From positions 1 through 64,000 of the forward strand of contig CAJOEP010000005.1 in the NCBI GenBank assembly GCA_905233445.1: a stretch of 64,000 bases of DNA, given 5' to 3'. The translations under genes were made by a program, and so were the position numbers. The notes under the pieces were generated by a model. The model was not told the DNA's origin. It searched no databases and was given only the letters and a program-made list of their open reading frames with translations. This document shows positions 42,621 to 50,187 of the stretch, in pieces; the first letter of the stretch is position 1; each line of letters opens with the position of its first letter. The DNA is from an uncultured Bacteroidales bacterium (GTDB lineage: Bacteria > Bacteroidota > Bacteroidia > Bacteroidales > F082).

Positions 42621-44638
42621 TGAATTTCAAGCTTTCATCGGAGTTTAAGCCCACTGGCGACCAGCCTCAGGCCATCGAACAGCTGAAAAACGGCATCATG
42701 GCAGGGGAGAGGTACCAGACTCTGATGGGCGTGACAGGTTCCGGAAAGACGTTCACAATAGCCAATATGCTCGCGGAACTGAACCGTCCCGCACTGATAT
42801 TGAGCCATAACAAGACTTTGGCAGCACAGCTTTACAGCGAATTCAAGCAGTTTTTTCCCGAAAACAAGGTCGAATATTTCGTTTCTTACTACGATTATTA
42901 CCAACCAGAAGCTTTTATACCGCAGACAAATACATATATCGAAAAGGATTTGTCTATCAACGACGAGATTGACAGGTTGCGTTTGAGCACTACTTCGGCA
43001 TTGCTTTCAGGCAGGCGAGATGTGATTGTTGTATCTTCAGTATCATGTATTTACGGTATAGGAAATCCTGAAGATTTTAGCAAGAATGTAATCAACATCG
43101 AAATAGGACAGAAAATCCGGCGCGACGACCTTCTATTTCAGTTGACCAACGCGTTATATAACAGGAATGACATAGAGTTTACCCGAGGCCGTTTTCGAGT
43201 GAAAGGTGACACTGTTGACGTTTTCCCAGCTTATTCGGATACTCCTTTCCGAATTATTTTTTGGGATGACGAGATTGAAGAACTGGAGTCGTTCGACCAT
43301 ATAAACGGCACAAGACTTGAGAGTTTGCAGAGTGTGACCCTGTTTCCGGCAAATATTTTCGTCACTTCTAAAGAGAAGATAAAACAGGCGACAGAAGAGA
43401 TACTGCTCGACATGTTCAAACAGGCTGAATATTTTCGCGAAATCGGAAAATTTGTCGATGCGAAACGTCTGGAAGACCGTGTAAACCATGATGTTGAGAT
43501 GATTCGCGAACTCGGTTATTGCTCTGGAATAGAGAACTATTCGCGCTATTTCGACGGTCGTGCCGCCGGCACGCGCCCGTTCTGCCTTCTGGACTTCTTC
43601 CCCGACGATTTTATCACTATAATCGACGAAAGCCATGTTACAGTGTCGCAGATTCGTGGAATGTACGGAGGCGACCGCTCGCGAAAACAAACATTGGTGG
43701 AATACGGCTTCAGATTGCCATCGGCACTCGATAACCGCCCATTGAAATTCGATGAGTTTGAAGCACTTACGGGACAGACGATATATGTCAGCGCTACGCC
43801 TGGCGACTACGAGATGCAACAGACTCAAGGCGTTTACGTCGAACAGCTCATCCGCCCGACTGGCTTGCTTGACCCGGTAATCGAAGTGCGTCCTTGCACC
43901 AACCAAGTTGACGACCTCGTTGATGAGATAATCCGCGTGATCGCCCGCAAACAACGCATCCTGGTCACCACCCTGACAAAACGAATGGCCGAGGAGTTGA
44001 CAAACTATCTTAATAACCTGAATATCAGTACTAGATACGTGCATTCCGATGTTGACACCTTGGACCGCGTGGAAATCATGATGGGTCTGAGAAGGGGAGA
44101 CTTCGACGTTTTGGTTGGCGTCAACTTGCTCCGTGAAGGTTTGGATTTACCAGAGGTTCAATTAGTTGCGATTTTGGATGCCGACAAGGAAGGCTTCCTT
44201 CGTTCAGAGCGCTCATTGACCCAAACGGCAGGCCGTGCCGCCCGCAACGCTAACAGCAAAGTAATAATGTACGCCGACAAAATCACTGACTCGATGCGCA
44301 AAACAATCGACGAGACACAAAGACGGCGCGAGAAACAGATGGCATACAACATTGAACATGACATAGTACCAAAGACCATCATCAAGCCGCTCGACACAGC
44401 ATGGACCGACACCATCAGCTCGCACAAACCTGTTGATTATGAAAGGACTGAAGAACATGTGCGAGCCGTTGCAGAAGAAAAAACCGCCGTATATCGTTCT
44501 CCAAAAGACATAAAAAAAGCTATTCAGGATGCCAAGAAAGATATGGAGAAATCCGTTAAAGAACTTGACTTCATGAACGCTGCCAAATATCGCGACATAA
44601 TCGTCGCATTAGAAGAAAAATTGAATAAATTCAAATGA
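42620..44638 (+). CDS. uvrB: Excinuclease ABC subunit B
   Basis: UvrB verifies DNA damage in nucleotide excision repair. The 672-aa helicase-fold protein has Walker A GVTGSGKTFTIANML near residue 38, the DNA-gripping beta hairpin YYDYYQPEAFIPQT, DESHVTVSQIRGMY, the helicase motif TQTAGRAARN and a C-terminal UVR coiled coil (ELDFMNAAKYRD) that contacts UvrC. Length is standard. Its stop overlaps the ATG of the transporter gene (ATGA). Confidence 0.97.
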   Translation: MNFKLSSEFKPTGDQPQAIEQLKNGIMAGERYQTLMGVTGSGKTFTIANMLAELNRPALILSHNKTLAAQLYSEFKQFFPENKVEYFVSYYDYYQPEAFIPQTNTYIEKDLSINDEIDRLRLSTTSALLSGRRDVIVVSSVSCIYGIGNPEDFSKNVINIEIGQKIRRDDLLFQLTNALYNRNDIEFTRGRFRVKGDTVDVFPAYSDTPFRIIFWDDEIEELESFDHINGTRLESLQSVTLFPANIFVTSKEKIKQATEEILLDMFKQAEYFREIGKFVDAKRLEDRVNHDVEMIRELGYCSGIENYSRYFDGRAAGTRPFCLLDFFPDDFITIIDESHVTVSQIRGMYGGDRSRKQTLVEYGFRLPSALDNRPLKFDEFEALTGQTIYVSATPGDYEMQQTQGVYVEQLIRPTGLLDPVIEVRPCTNQVDDLVDEIIRVIARKQRILVTTLTKRMAEELTNYLNNLNISTRYVHSDVDTLDRVEIMMGLRRGDFDVLVGVNLLREGLDLPEVQLVAILDADKEGFLRSERSLTQTAGRAARNANSKVIMYADKITDSMRKTIDETQRRREKQMAYNIEHDIVPKTIIKPLDTAWTDTISSHKPVDYERTEEHVRAVAEEKTAVYRSPKDIKKAIQDAKKDMEKSVKELDFMNAAKYRDIIVALEEKLNKFK

Positions 44639-46053
44639 TTATGAATACATTAGCAGTACCATTTTTCGCAACTGACGCAGTGTGGGGCGTCATGATACAA
44701 TTGGGTATCATAGCAGTTGGACTTTTAGCCGGAAACATTGTGCGAACCAAAGTGTCATTTATGCAGAAAAGTTTAATCCCGTCTGCATTGATTGGAGGTG
44801 CTTTGATATTGATTTTCAAGGCGATATACACAGATTTGTTTGGTTGGCAAGACCTGATAAACAAGACCTTCATGGAAATCATAACATATCATGCCTTAGG
44901 TCTTGGTTTTGTGGCATTGGCATTGAAAAACAACAAAGTCGAGTCGAAATCAAGCACAATGAAGGTGATTGAGACAGGAACTTTGACAGCAAGCACTTAC
45001 ATCATTCAAGGCATTGTGGGTCTGTTAGTTACGATACCAATGTTCTATTTCGGAAAGAAGATTTTCTACGCCGCAGGCTTGCTTCTCCCGATGGGTTACG
45101 GCCAGGGGCCGGGACAGGCTCTGAATTTCGGCACGATTTATATGGATAGAGCCGCTGAGCAGGATATCATTTTCCCGGGAAAAGACTTCGGATTGTCAAT
45201 AGCTGCCATGGGTTTCATCATCGGCTGTGTGGTCGGTGTGGTTTATCTTAATATTTTGAAAAAGAAAGGTAAAATCAAGATTTCTGAGATCCGCGAGAAG
45301 CAGATGAACAAACTCAGCGACTACGAAGGTGACAACGAAATCCCTGATACAGAATCAGTTGACAAGCTCTCAATACAGATTGGTCTTGTACTTTTCACAT
45401 ATCTTTTGGTCTATCTTTTCAACCATTTTCTGCAGACCTTAGACTTGGGAAACTTCGGTGAAAAGACCCTGATGCCATTGATGTGGGGCTTCAACTTCCT
45501 GCTTGGCACACTGTTTGGCATCATGATTAAAGGCATTATTAAAGTCTTGAGAAAGAGACAAATCATGAAACGCGAGTACATCAACAACTACCTTTTGAAC
45601 CGTATCAGCGGCTTCTTCTTCGACATCATGATTGTGGCAGGCACAGCTGCTATAAACTTCAGTGAATTCAAGGGTTTTGCAATACCATACATCCTCGTTT
45701 GCGGTCTCGGTGCAATTGCAACGTTCTGGTTTGTGCTGAAAGTGAGCAAACACCTCTATCCGAACTACACCTACGAAGGCTTTTTCAGCATGTTCGGCAT
45801 GCTCACCGGCACCGCTTCCAACGGTATGATTCTCCTTCGTGAAATCGACCCGAAGTTTGAGACTCCTGCGGCAAACAACCTTGTTTTACAGTCACTTCCG
45901 GCTGTCGCACTCGGCTTCCCAGTGCTGCTTTTGGTTAGCTACGCACCGCAAGGCTTCAATCAGGCAGTCATCACTTTGGGAATTTTGATTGTCGTTTTTA
46001 TCATCTTCAATCTGTTCATGTTCAGAAAGAAAATATTTCGAAAGAATAAATAA
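44635..46053 (+). CDS. gltS: GltS-like sodium/glutamate symporter
   Basis: The 472-aa membrane protein has about ten helices. GYGQGPGQALNFG near residue 162 and GMLTGTASNGMILLR near residue 390 are the paired reentrant-loop motifs of GltS transporters. A loop rich in charged residues lies in the middle (residues about 215-245), as in the longer Bacteroidetes members. Glutamate is the likely substrate. It closes the mutL operon and stands just before kamE, so it might carry an amino acid used for fermentation. An internal ATG two codons on is a possible start. Confidence 0.85.
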   Translation: MIMNTLAVPFFATDAVWGVMIQLGIIAVGLLAGNIVRTKVSFMQKSLIPSALIGGALILIFKAIYTDLFGWQDLINKTFMEIITYHALGLGFVALALKNNKVESKSSTMKVIETGTLTASTYIIQGIVGLLVTIPMFYFGKKIFYAAGLLLPMGYGQGPGQALNFGTIYMDRAAEQDIIFPGKDFGLSIAAMGFIIGCVVGVVYLNILKKKGKIKISEIREKQMNKLSDYEGDNEIPDTESVDKLSIQIGLVLFTYLLVYLFNHFLQTLDLGNFGEKTLMPLMWGFNFLLGTLFGIMIKGIIKVLRKRQIMKREYINNYLLNRISGFFFDIMIVAGTAAINFSEFKGFAIPYILVCGLGAIATFWFVLKVSKHLYPNYTYEGFFSMFGMLTGTASNGMILLREIDPKFETPAANNLVLQSLPAVALGFPVLLLVSYAPQGFNQAVITLGILIVVFIIFNLFMFRKKIFRKNK

Positions 46054-46075
46054 AAGATTATTGGTGCCATTTGCA

Positions 46076-46154
46076 GAAATTATAAGTACCTCTCGCAGAA
46101 TTACGACTTACCACAGGGTACTGAGAGTAATTCGAGAGAGGTACTTATAATTTC
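46076..46154. repeat. Long inverted repeat between gltS and kamE
   Basis: Left arm 46076-46104 and right arm 46127-46154 are nearly perfect reverse complements (GAAATTATAAGTACCTCTCG at the outer end), interrupted only near TCGCAG versus TCGAGA. The loop is 22 bases. A T-rich run begins about 10 bases after it, so it may end gltS transcripts. No heptad period is seen. Confidence 0.7.
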
Positions 46155-46174
46155 CATTAAATTTTCATTATTTT

Positions 46175-46208
46175 TTTGTTTTTTATTTAAAAAAATATAT
46201 TATATTTG
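46175..46208 (+). promoter_or_regulatory. Promoter of kamE
   Basis: TTTG at 46175-46178, a 22-base spacer, then TATATTTG at 46201-46208. The leader is about 70 bases and holds the hairpin GATAAAGGTG-AATC-CGCCTTTGTC at 46216-46239. Confidence 0.6.
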
Positions 46209-46285
46209 CTGACTTGATAAAGGTGAATCCGCCTTTGTCTAGTATTGTTATTTAACTCGTTGATAAAGAATAATTTATATTATAT

Positions 46286-47074
46286 ATGAGCGAAGGATTA
46301 TATTCAATGGAAGCTAAGGATTTTGACAAAACCTTAGACTTGACGAAAATTAAGCCGTATGGCGACACGATGAACGATGGCAAGACCCAGCTGAGTTTCA
46401 CATTACCGGTGCCATGCGGCGCAGAAGCTGTTGAGGCAGCGAAACAACTCCTCAAAACTATGGGTTTTGAAAATCCTATCGTAGTGTATTACAAAGAGTT
46501 GACACCTGGATTCACCTTCTTTAACTGCTACGGAAGCTGCACACATACCGTCAACTACAGTACGATTTACGTTCCGAAGGTCGAGTCGAACACCATGGAT
46601 ATGTACGAGACCGACCAGTATATCAAGGAAAACATCGGACGTAAGATCGTCATCGTTGGCGCTTCAACAGGCACCGACGCTCACACCGTGGGCATCGACG
46701 CTATCATGAACATGAAAGGCTACGCGGGCCACTACGGACTTGAGCGATACGAGATGATAGAGGCTTACAACCTCGGTTCGCAGGTGCCAAATGAGGAATT
46801 CATTGCTAAAGGCGTTGAGCTGCATGCCGATGCATTACTAGTCTCGCAGACTGTTACCCAGAAAGACGTTCACATCCACAATATGACTAACTTCATCGAG
46901 TTGATGGAGGCTGAAGGCTTACGTGACAAGATGATCTGCTGCTGCGGTGGCGCCCGTATCACGCACGAATTGGCCAAGGAACTCGGTTTCGACGCTGGTT
47001 TCGGAATGAACACCTACGCTGATGACGTCGCTTCCTTTGTGGTTCAAGAAATGGTAAAACGTGGAATGAAATAG
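46286..47074 (+). CDS. kamE: Lysine 5,6-aminomutase beta subunit (cobalamin- and PLP-binding)
   Basis: KamE is the cobalamin-carrying subunit of D-lysine/L-beta-lysine 5,6-aminomutase, a step of lysine fermentation to butyrate and acetate. The 262-aa protein has the base-off motif GTDAHTVG, with the cobalt-ligating histidine at residue 133 and a lysine at residue 144 in NMKGYAGHYG. These are the exact positions known in the clostridial enzyme (His133 and Lys144 of the beta chain). The alpha subunit KamD normally precedes it but is absent here: gltS is upstream and CoA-transferase follows. Confidence 0.93.
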   Translation: MSEGLYSMEAKDFDKTLDLTKIKPYGDTMNDGKTQLSFTLPVPCGAEAVEAAKQLLKTMGFENPIVVYYKELTPGFTFFNCYGSCTHTVNYSTIYVPKVESNTMDMYETDQYIKENIGRKIVIVGASTGTDAHTVGIDAIMNMKGYAGHYGLERYEMIEAYNLGSQVPNEEFIAKGVELHADALLVSQTVTQKDVHIHNMTNFIELMEAEGLRDKMICCCGGARITHELAKELGFDAGFGMNTYADDVASFVVQEMVKRGMK

Positions 47075-47102
47075 CCATTAGCTATTAGCCGTTAGCCATT
47101 AG
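47072..47102 (+). repeat. Heptad array, TAGCNNT family
   Basis: Units TAGCCAT, TAGCTAT, TAGCCGT, TAGCCAT, TAG. The first overlaps the kamE stop codon. A 39-base repeat copy begins two bases later. Confidence 0.8.
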
Positions 47103-47104
47103 TC

Positions 47105-47143
47105 GTCATTTCGACCGAAGCGAAGCGGAGTGGAGAAATCTCA
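47105..47143 (+). repeat. 39-base dispersed repeat, copy 3
   Basis: The copy begins GTCATTTCGACCGAAGCG and ends GAGAAATCTCA, in the gap between kamE and the CoA-transferase gene. See copies at 5686-5724 and 15165-15203. Confidence 0.8.
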
Positions 47144-47185
47144 AATAAAAAAAAGAAACAAATTAACAATTAAATATTTCAGAAT

Positions 47186-47845
47186 ATGGATAAAAATGAA
47201 ATGAGAGAAGTTATCGCCAAAAGAGCAGCAAAAGAGCTGCATGACGGCGATGTAGTGAACCTTGGTATCGGTATCCCAACTTTGATTCCTAACTACCTTC
47301 CAAAGGGCGTGTCAGTGACACTGCAGACTGAGAACGGCGCTATGGGCATGGGACCAACTCCTGAAGAGGGCAAGGAAGACAAGAACCTCATCAACGCCGG
47401 CGGCGGTTTCATCACCTTGACACCAGGCGCTTGCACTTTCGATTCAGCAACATCATTCGCAATCATCCGCGGCGGTCACGTCAACGTGTCGTTCCTCGGC
47501 GCATTGCAGGTCGATGAGAAGGGCAACCTCGCCAACTGGATCATCCCGGGCAAGATGGCCCCAGGCATGGGTGGCGCTATGGACCTCGTGGTCGGTGCAA
47601 AACGCGTTATCCTCACCATGGAACACACACAGAAAGGTGCTCCGAAGATCTTGAAGGAATGCACACTGCCTCTCACAGCAGCAGGTCAGGTTAACATGAT
47701 CATCACTGAGATGGGTGTGATGGAAATCACAAAAGAGGGCATCGTCCTCACAGAGATCCATCCTGAATTCACAGTCGAACAGGTGCAGGAAGCAACAGAG
47801 GCTAAGCTCATCATCAGCCCGAACCTCAAATCAATGATTGATTAG
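47186..47845 (+). CDS. atoA: 3-oxoacid/butyrate--acetoacetate CoA-transferase subunit B
   Basis: The 219-aa protein is the B chain of a family I CoA-transferase, moving CoA between butyryl-CoA or acetoacetyl-CoA and a free acid. The catalytic glutamate is expected in LQTENGAMGMGP (the ENG motif). GIGIPTLIPNY, GGHVNVSFLGALQVDEKGNLANW and GKMAPGMGGAMDLV are family signatures. The A chain (AtoD), normally just upstream, is missing here. It sits in the lysine/butyrate module, so conversion of butyryl-CoA plus acetoacetate is the likely use. Confidence 0.9.
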   Translation: MDKNEMREVIAKRAAKELHDGDVVNLGIGIPTLIPNYLPKGVSVTLQTENGAMGMGPTPEEGKEDKNLINAGGGFITLTPGACTFDSATSFAIIRGGHVNVSFLGALQVDEKGNLANWIIPGKMAPGMGGAMDLVVGAKRVILTMEHTQKGAPKILKECTLPLTAAGQVNMIITEMGVMEITKEGIVLTEIHPEFTVEQVQEATEAKLIISPNLKSMID

Positions 47846-47914
47846 TTACCAGTTACCAGTTGACAGTTACCAGTTAACAAGAACTGCAAACTGCCAACTG
47901 GCAACTTCAAACTG
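47844..47914 (+). repeat. Inverted pair of heptad arrays, AGTTACC / AACTGCC family
   Basis: Five units (AGTTACC, AGTTACC, AGTTGAC, AGTTACC, AGTTAAC), three bases, then AACTGCA, AACTGCC, AACTGGC, AACTTCA, AACTG. The second half is a diverged reverse complement of the first, so the RNA folds into a hairpin between the two genes. Confidence 0.85.
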
Positions 47915-47920
47915 AATAAA

Positions 47921-48703
47921 ATGGAATACAAATTCTTAATAAGCGAAAACAGGGAAGACGGTATCTGCATCATGACGGTGTCGGCTCCTAAATCGTTGAA
48001 TGCTCTGAATTCGACGGTTTTGAAGGAAATCGACAACTTTGTGAGCAACCTCGACACGAAGAAGACTCGCGTTCTCATCATCACTGGTGACGGCGAGAAA
48101 TCGTTCGTGGCTGGCGCAGATATCTCCGAGATGGTGCATCTCTACGAGAAAGAAGGCTACGAGTTCAGTAAACTCGGCGCCATCGCTTTCCGTAAGATTG
48201 AGCTGCTCCCGATACCGGTCATCGCTGCTGTCAACGGATTCTGCCTCGGCGGTGGTTGCGAGCTCGCAATGGCTTGTGACTTCCGTTACGCCTCAAGCAA
48301 CGCCAAGTTCGGTCAGCCTGAGGTGGGACTGGGCATCACACCTGGTTTCAGCGGCACATACCGTCTGGCGAAACTCATCGGACAAGGCTATGCCAAGGAG
48401 ATGATATACACCGGCAAGGCTATCCGTGCAGACGAAGCATTGCGTATCGGCTTGGTGAACGCCGTTTACGAGCCGGAAGTTCTGATGGAAAAAGTCATCG
48501 AGACAGCCCAGAAGATCGTGGCTAACGCTCCTTTGGCTATCAAATATGCTAAGGAATGCATCAACGAGAGCTACGACATGGTTGCTGCCGACGCCATCGA
48601 ACTGGAAAACCGCAACTTCGGAAAATGCTTTGCAACAGAAGATCAGAAAGAAGGCATGACAGCGTTTCTTAATAAAGGAAAACCGAGCTTTCAGGGTCGC
48701 TAA
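47921..48703 (+). CDS. crt: Enoyl-CoA hydratase (crotonase)
   Basis: The 260-aa crotonase interconverts 3-hydroxybutyryl-CoA and crotonyl-CoA. It has FVAGADISEMV and GFCLGGGCELAMACD (oxyanion hole and first catalytic Glu) and FGQPEVGLGITPGFSGTYRL (second Glu). Length is typical. It sits between the CoA-transferase and the dehydrogenase genes, in the order expected for a butyrate pathway. A GC-rich stretch with short hairpins follows its stop. Confidence 0.93.
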   Translation: MEYKFLISENREDGICIMTVSAPKSLNALNSTVLKEIDNFVSNLDTKKTRVLIITGDGEKSFVAGADISEMVHLYEKEGYEFSKLGAIAFRKIELLPIPVIAAVNGFCLGGGCELAMACDFRYASSNAKFGQPEVGLGITPGFSGTYRLAKLIGQGYAKEMIYTGKAIRADEALRIGLVNAVYEPEVLMEKVIETAQKIVANAPLAIKYAKECINESYDMVAADAIELENRNFGKCFATEDQKEGMTAFLNKGKPSFQGR

Positions 48704-48816
48704 CGGCGCACTACGCGCGCCTGTATTTAGCGCCCTGTGGGCGGAAATTTAACAAATTTGATTCAAATTAAACTATAAAAAGATTTGAAAAATTCGAATA
48801 AAATTTGAAAAATTTC

Positions 48817-48829
48817 TCGCCGAAGGCGA
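48817..48829. repeat. Short perfect hairpin with GAA loop
   Basis: TCGCC-GAA-GGCGA, in the AT-rich gap between crt and hbd. It resembles the GAA-loop hairpin at 19242-19258. Confidence 0.45.
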
Positions 48830-48870
48830 CAAAAAGAAAAAAGGAATAACAAATTATAAATAAAAGTAAC

Positions 48871-49707
48871 ATGAAAGTATTCGTTATCGGAACAGGAACC
48901 ATGGCAAAAGGCATCGTGAAGGCTTTCGCAGCTAAGATGCCAGTCGTCATGAAGAGCAGAACTCAGGCCAGCATTGACAAGGCTATGGGTTCAATCGCGA
49001 AAGGTTATGCCAAACTCGTTGAGAAAGGCAAGATGACTCAAGAGGGCGTTGACGCTCTTTTGAAGAACATCACAACCACCACCGACTACGCCACATTCAA
49101 AGACGCCGACCTCGTCATCGAGGCTGCATCAGAAGATATGGCTCTTAAGAAAGAGGTGTTCACTGAACTCGACAAGATCTGCAAGCCGGAAGCAATCTTC
49201 GCAACAAACTCATCATCATTGTCAATCACCGAAATTGCTGCCTGCACAACACGTCCTGCACAGTTCATCGGCATGCACTTCTTCAACCCGGCCGACAGAA
49301 TGGCATTGGTGGAAGTCATCAAGGGACAGCTCACAAGCGACGAAGTGACAAAATGCATTGTTGACCTCTCGACATCAATCGGCAAACAGCCGGTCGAGGT
49401 GAAAGAAGCCCCAGGTTTCGTCGTCAACCGCATCCTCATCCCAATGATCAACGAGGCTGTCGGTATCTTGGCCGACGGTATCGCATCAGCAGAGGACATC
49501 GACAAGTGCATGATGCTTGGCGCCAACCATCCAATGGGACCTCTCGCATTGGCCGACCTCATCGGAAACGATGTCAACCTCGCCATCATGGAGGTGCTTT
49601 ACAACGAATTCGGTGATCCTAAGTACCGTCCACATCCACTTTTGAGAAAGATGGTGCGCGCCGGATTGCTCGGTAGAAAAACTGGAGAAGGATTTTATAA
49701 GTATTAA
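48871..49707 (+). CDS. hbd: 3-hydroxybutyryl-CoA dehydrogenase
   Basis: The 278-aa protein reduces acetoacetyl-CoA with NAD(P)H, or runs in reverse. The dinucleotide loop is [12 protein letters not shown] at the N-terminus. The catalytic His lies in [15 protein letters not shown], and [17 protein letters not shown] and [16 protein letters not shown] are conserved in the family. The short form without hydratase domain is normal for butyrate formers. Having hbd with crt and bcd means acetyl-CoA, not only lysine, may feed the pathway. Confidence 0.94.
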   Translation: MKVFVIGTGTMAKGIVKAFAAKMPVVMKSRTQASIDKAMGSIAKGYAKLVEKGKMTQEGVDALLKNITTTTDYATFKDADLVIEAASEDMALKKEVFTELDKICKPEAIFATNSSSLSITEIAACTTRPAQFIGMHFFNPADRMALVEVIKGQLTSDEVTKCIVDLSTSIGKQPVEVKEAPGFVVNRILIPMINEAVGILADGIASAEDIDKCMMLGANHPMGPLALADLIGNDVNLAIMEVLYNEFGDPKYRPHPLLRKMVRAGLLGRKTGEGFYKY

Positions 49708-49713
49708 ATAACA

Positions 49714-49748
49714 GAAGTAAGAAGCAAGAAGTAAGAAGTAAGAAGAGA
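49714..49748 (+). repeat. Heptad array, GAAGNAA family
   Basis: Five 7-base units (GAAGTAA, GAAGCAA, GAAGTAA, GAAGTAA, GAAGAGA) just before the four-helix-bundle gene. AGAAGCAAGAAGTAAGAA (49720-49737) is the perfect reverse complement of 50144-50161 behind that gene. Confidence 0.85.
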
Positions 49749-49764
49749 ATTTTAGAAGATTAGA

Positions 49765-50130
49765 ATGGCGACTAAATCATATAAGGAGTTAATTGTCTGG
49801 CAGAAGGCACATTCTTTTGTCTTGACAGTTTATTCATTATCTGAAAAGTTTCCAAAAAGCGAGTTATACGGACTGACATCTCAATTCAGAAGAGCTGCTG
49901 TTTCGATAGCTGCTAATATCGCTGAAGGTTATGTTAAAAAATCACCATCAGATAAAATAAGATTCTTTAATATCTCTCAAGGATCATTGGAAGAATGTAG
50001 TTATTATATAGTTTTATCGAAAGATTTGAACTATATAACAGAGGAACAATCCGTGACTCTTGATAAATTATTAGGAGAAACAGAAAGAATTCTGAATACC
50101 TATATTACAGAAATCCAATCATCAATTTAA
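49765..50130 (+). CDS. Four-helix-bundle protein (23S rRNA intervening-sequence/S23 family)
   Basis: The 121-aa protein belongs to the S23/IVP family of small helical bundles (ELIVWQKAHSFVLTVYSLSE, LTSQFRRAAVSIAANIAEGY, FFNISQGSLEECSYYIVLSKDL). Such genes occur in 23S rRNA intervening sequences and, as relatives, in retroelement accessory proteins, and their function is unsettled. Here it interrupts the butyrate genes between hbd and the acyl-CoA dehydrogenase and is AT-richer than both. It is bracketed by inverted heptad arrays, which suggests insertion of a small cassette. Confidence 0.88.
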   Translation: MATKSYKELIVWQKAHSFVLTVYSLSEKFPKSELYGLTSQFRRAAVSIAANIAEGYVKKSPSDKIRFFNISQGSLEECSYYIVLSKDLNYITEEQSVTLDKLLGETERILNTYITEIQSSI

Positions 50131-50143
50131 TCGTTAACAAATA

Positions 50144-50180
50144 TTCTTACTTCTTGCTTCTAACTTCTAAATTCTAAATT
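50144..50180 (+). repeat. Heptad array, TTCTNNN family
   Basis: TTCTTAC, TTCTTGC, TTCTAAC, TTCTAAA, TTCTAAA, TT, ending eight bases before the acyl-CoA dehydrogenase ATG. Same family as 5736-5770. Confidence 0.85.
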
Positions 50181-50187
50181 AATTGAA

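Noticed and set aside
46209-46285. Cobalamin or lysine riboswitch upstream of kamE
   Set aside because: The leader is about 75 bases and holds one small hairpin. Both riboswitch classes need a much longer multi-helix fold and their conserved boxes are not seen.
48704-48780. GC-rich tract after crt as a gene remnant
   Set aside because: No frame resembles a protein. It contains only short hairpins such as CGCCC-TGT-GGGCG.
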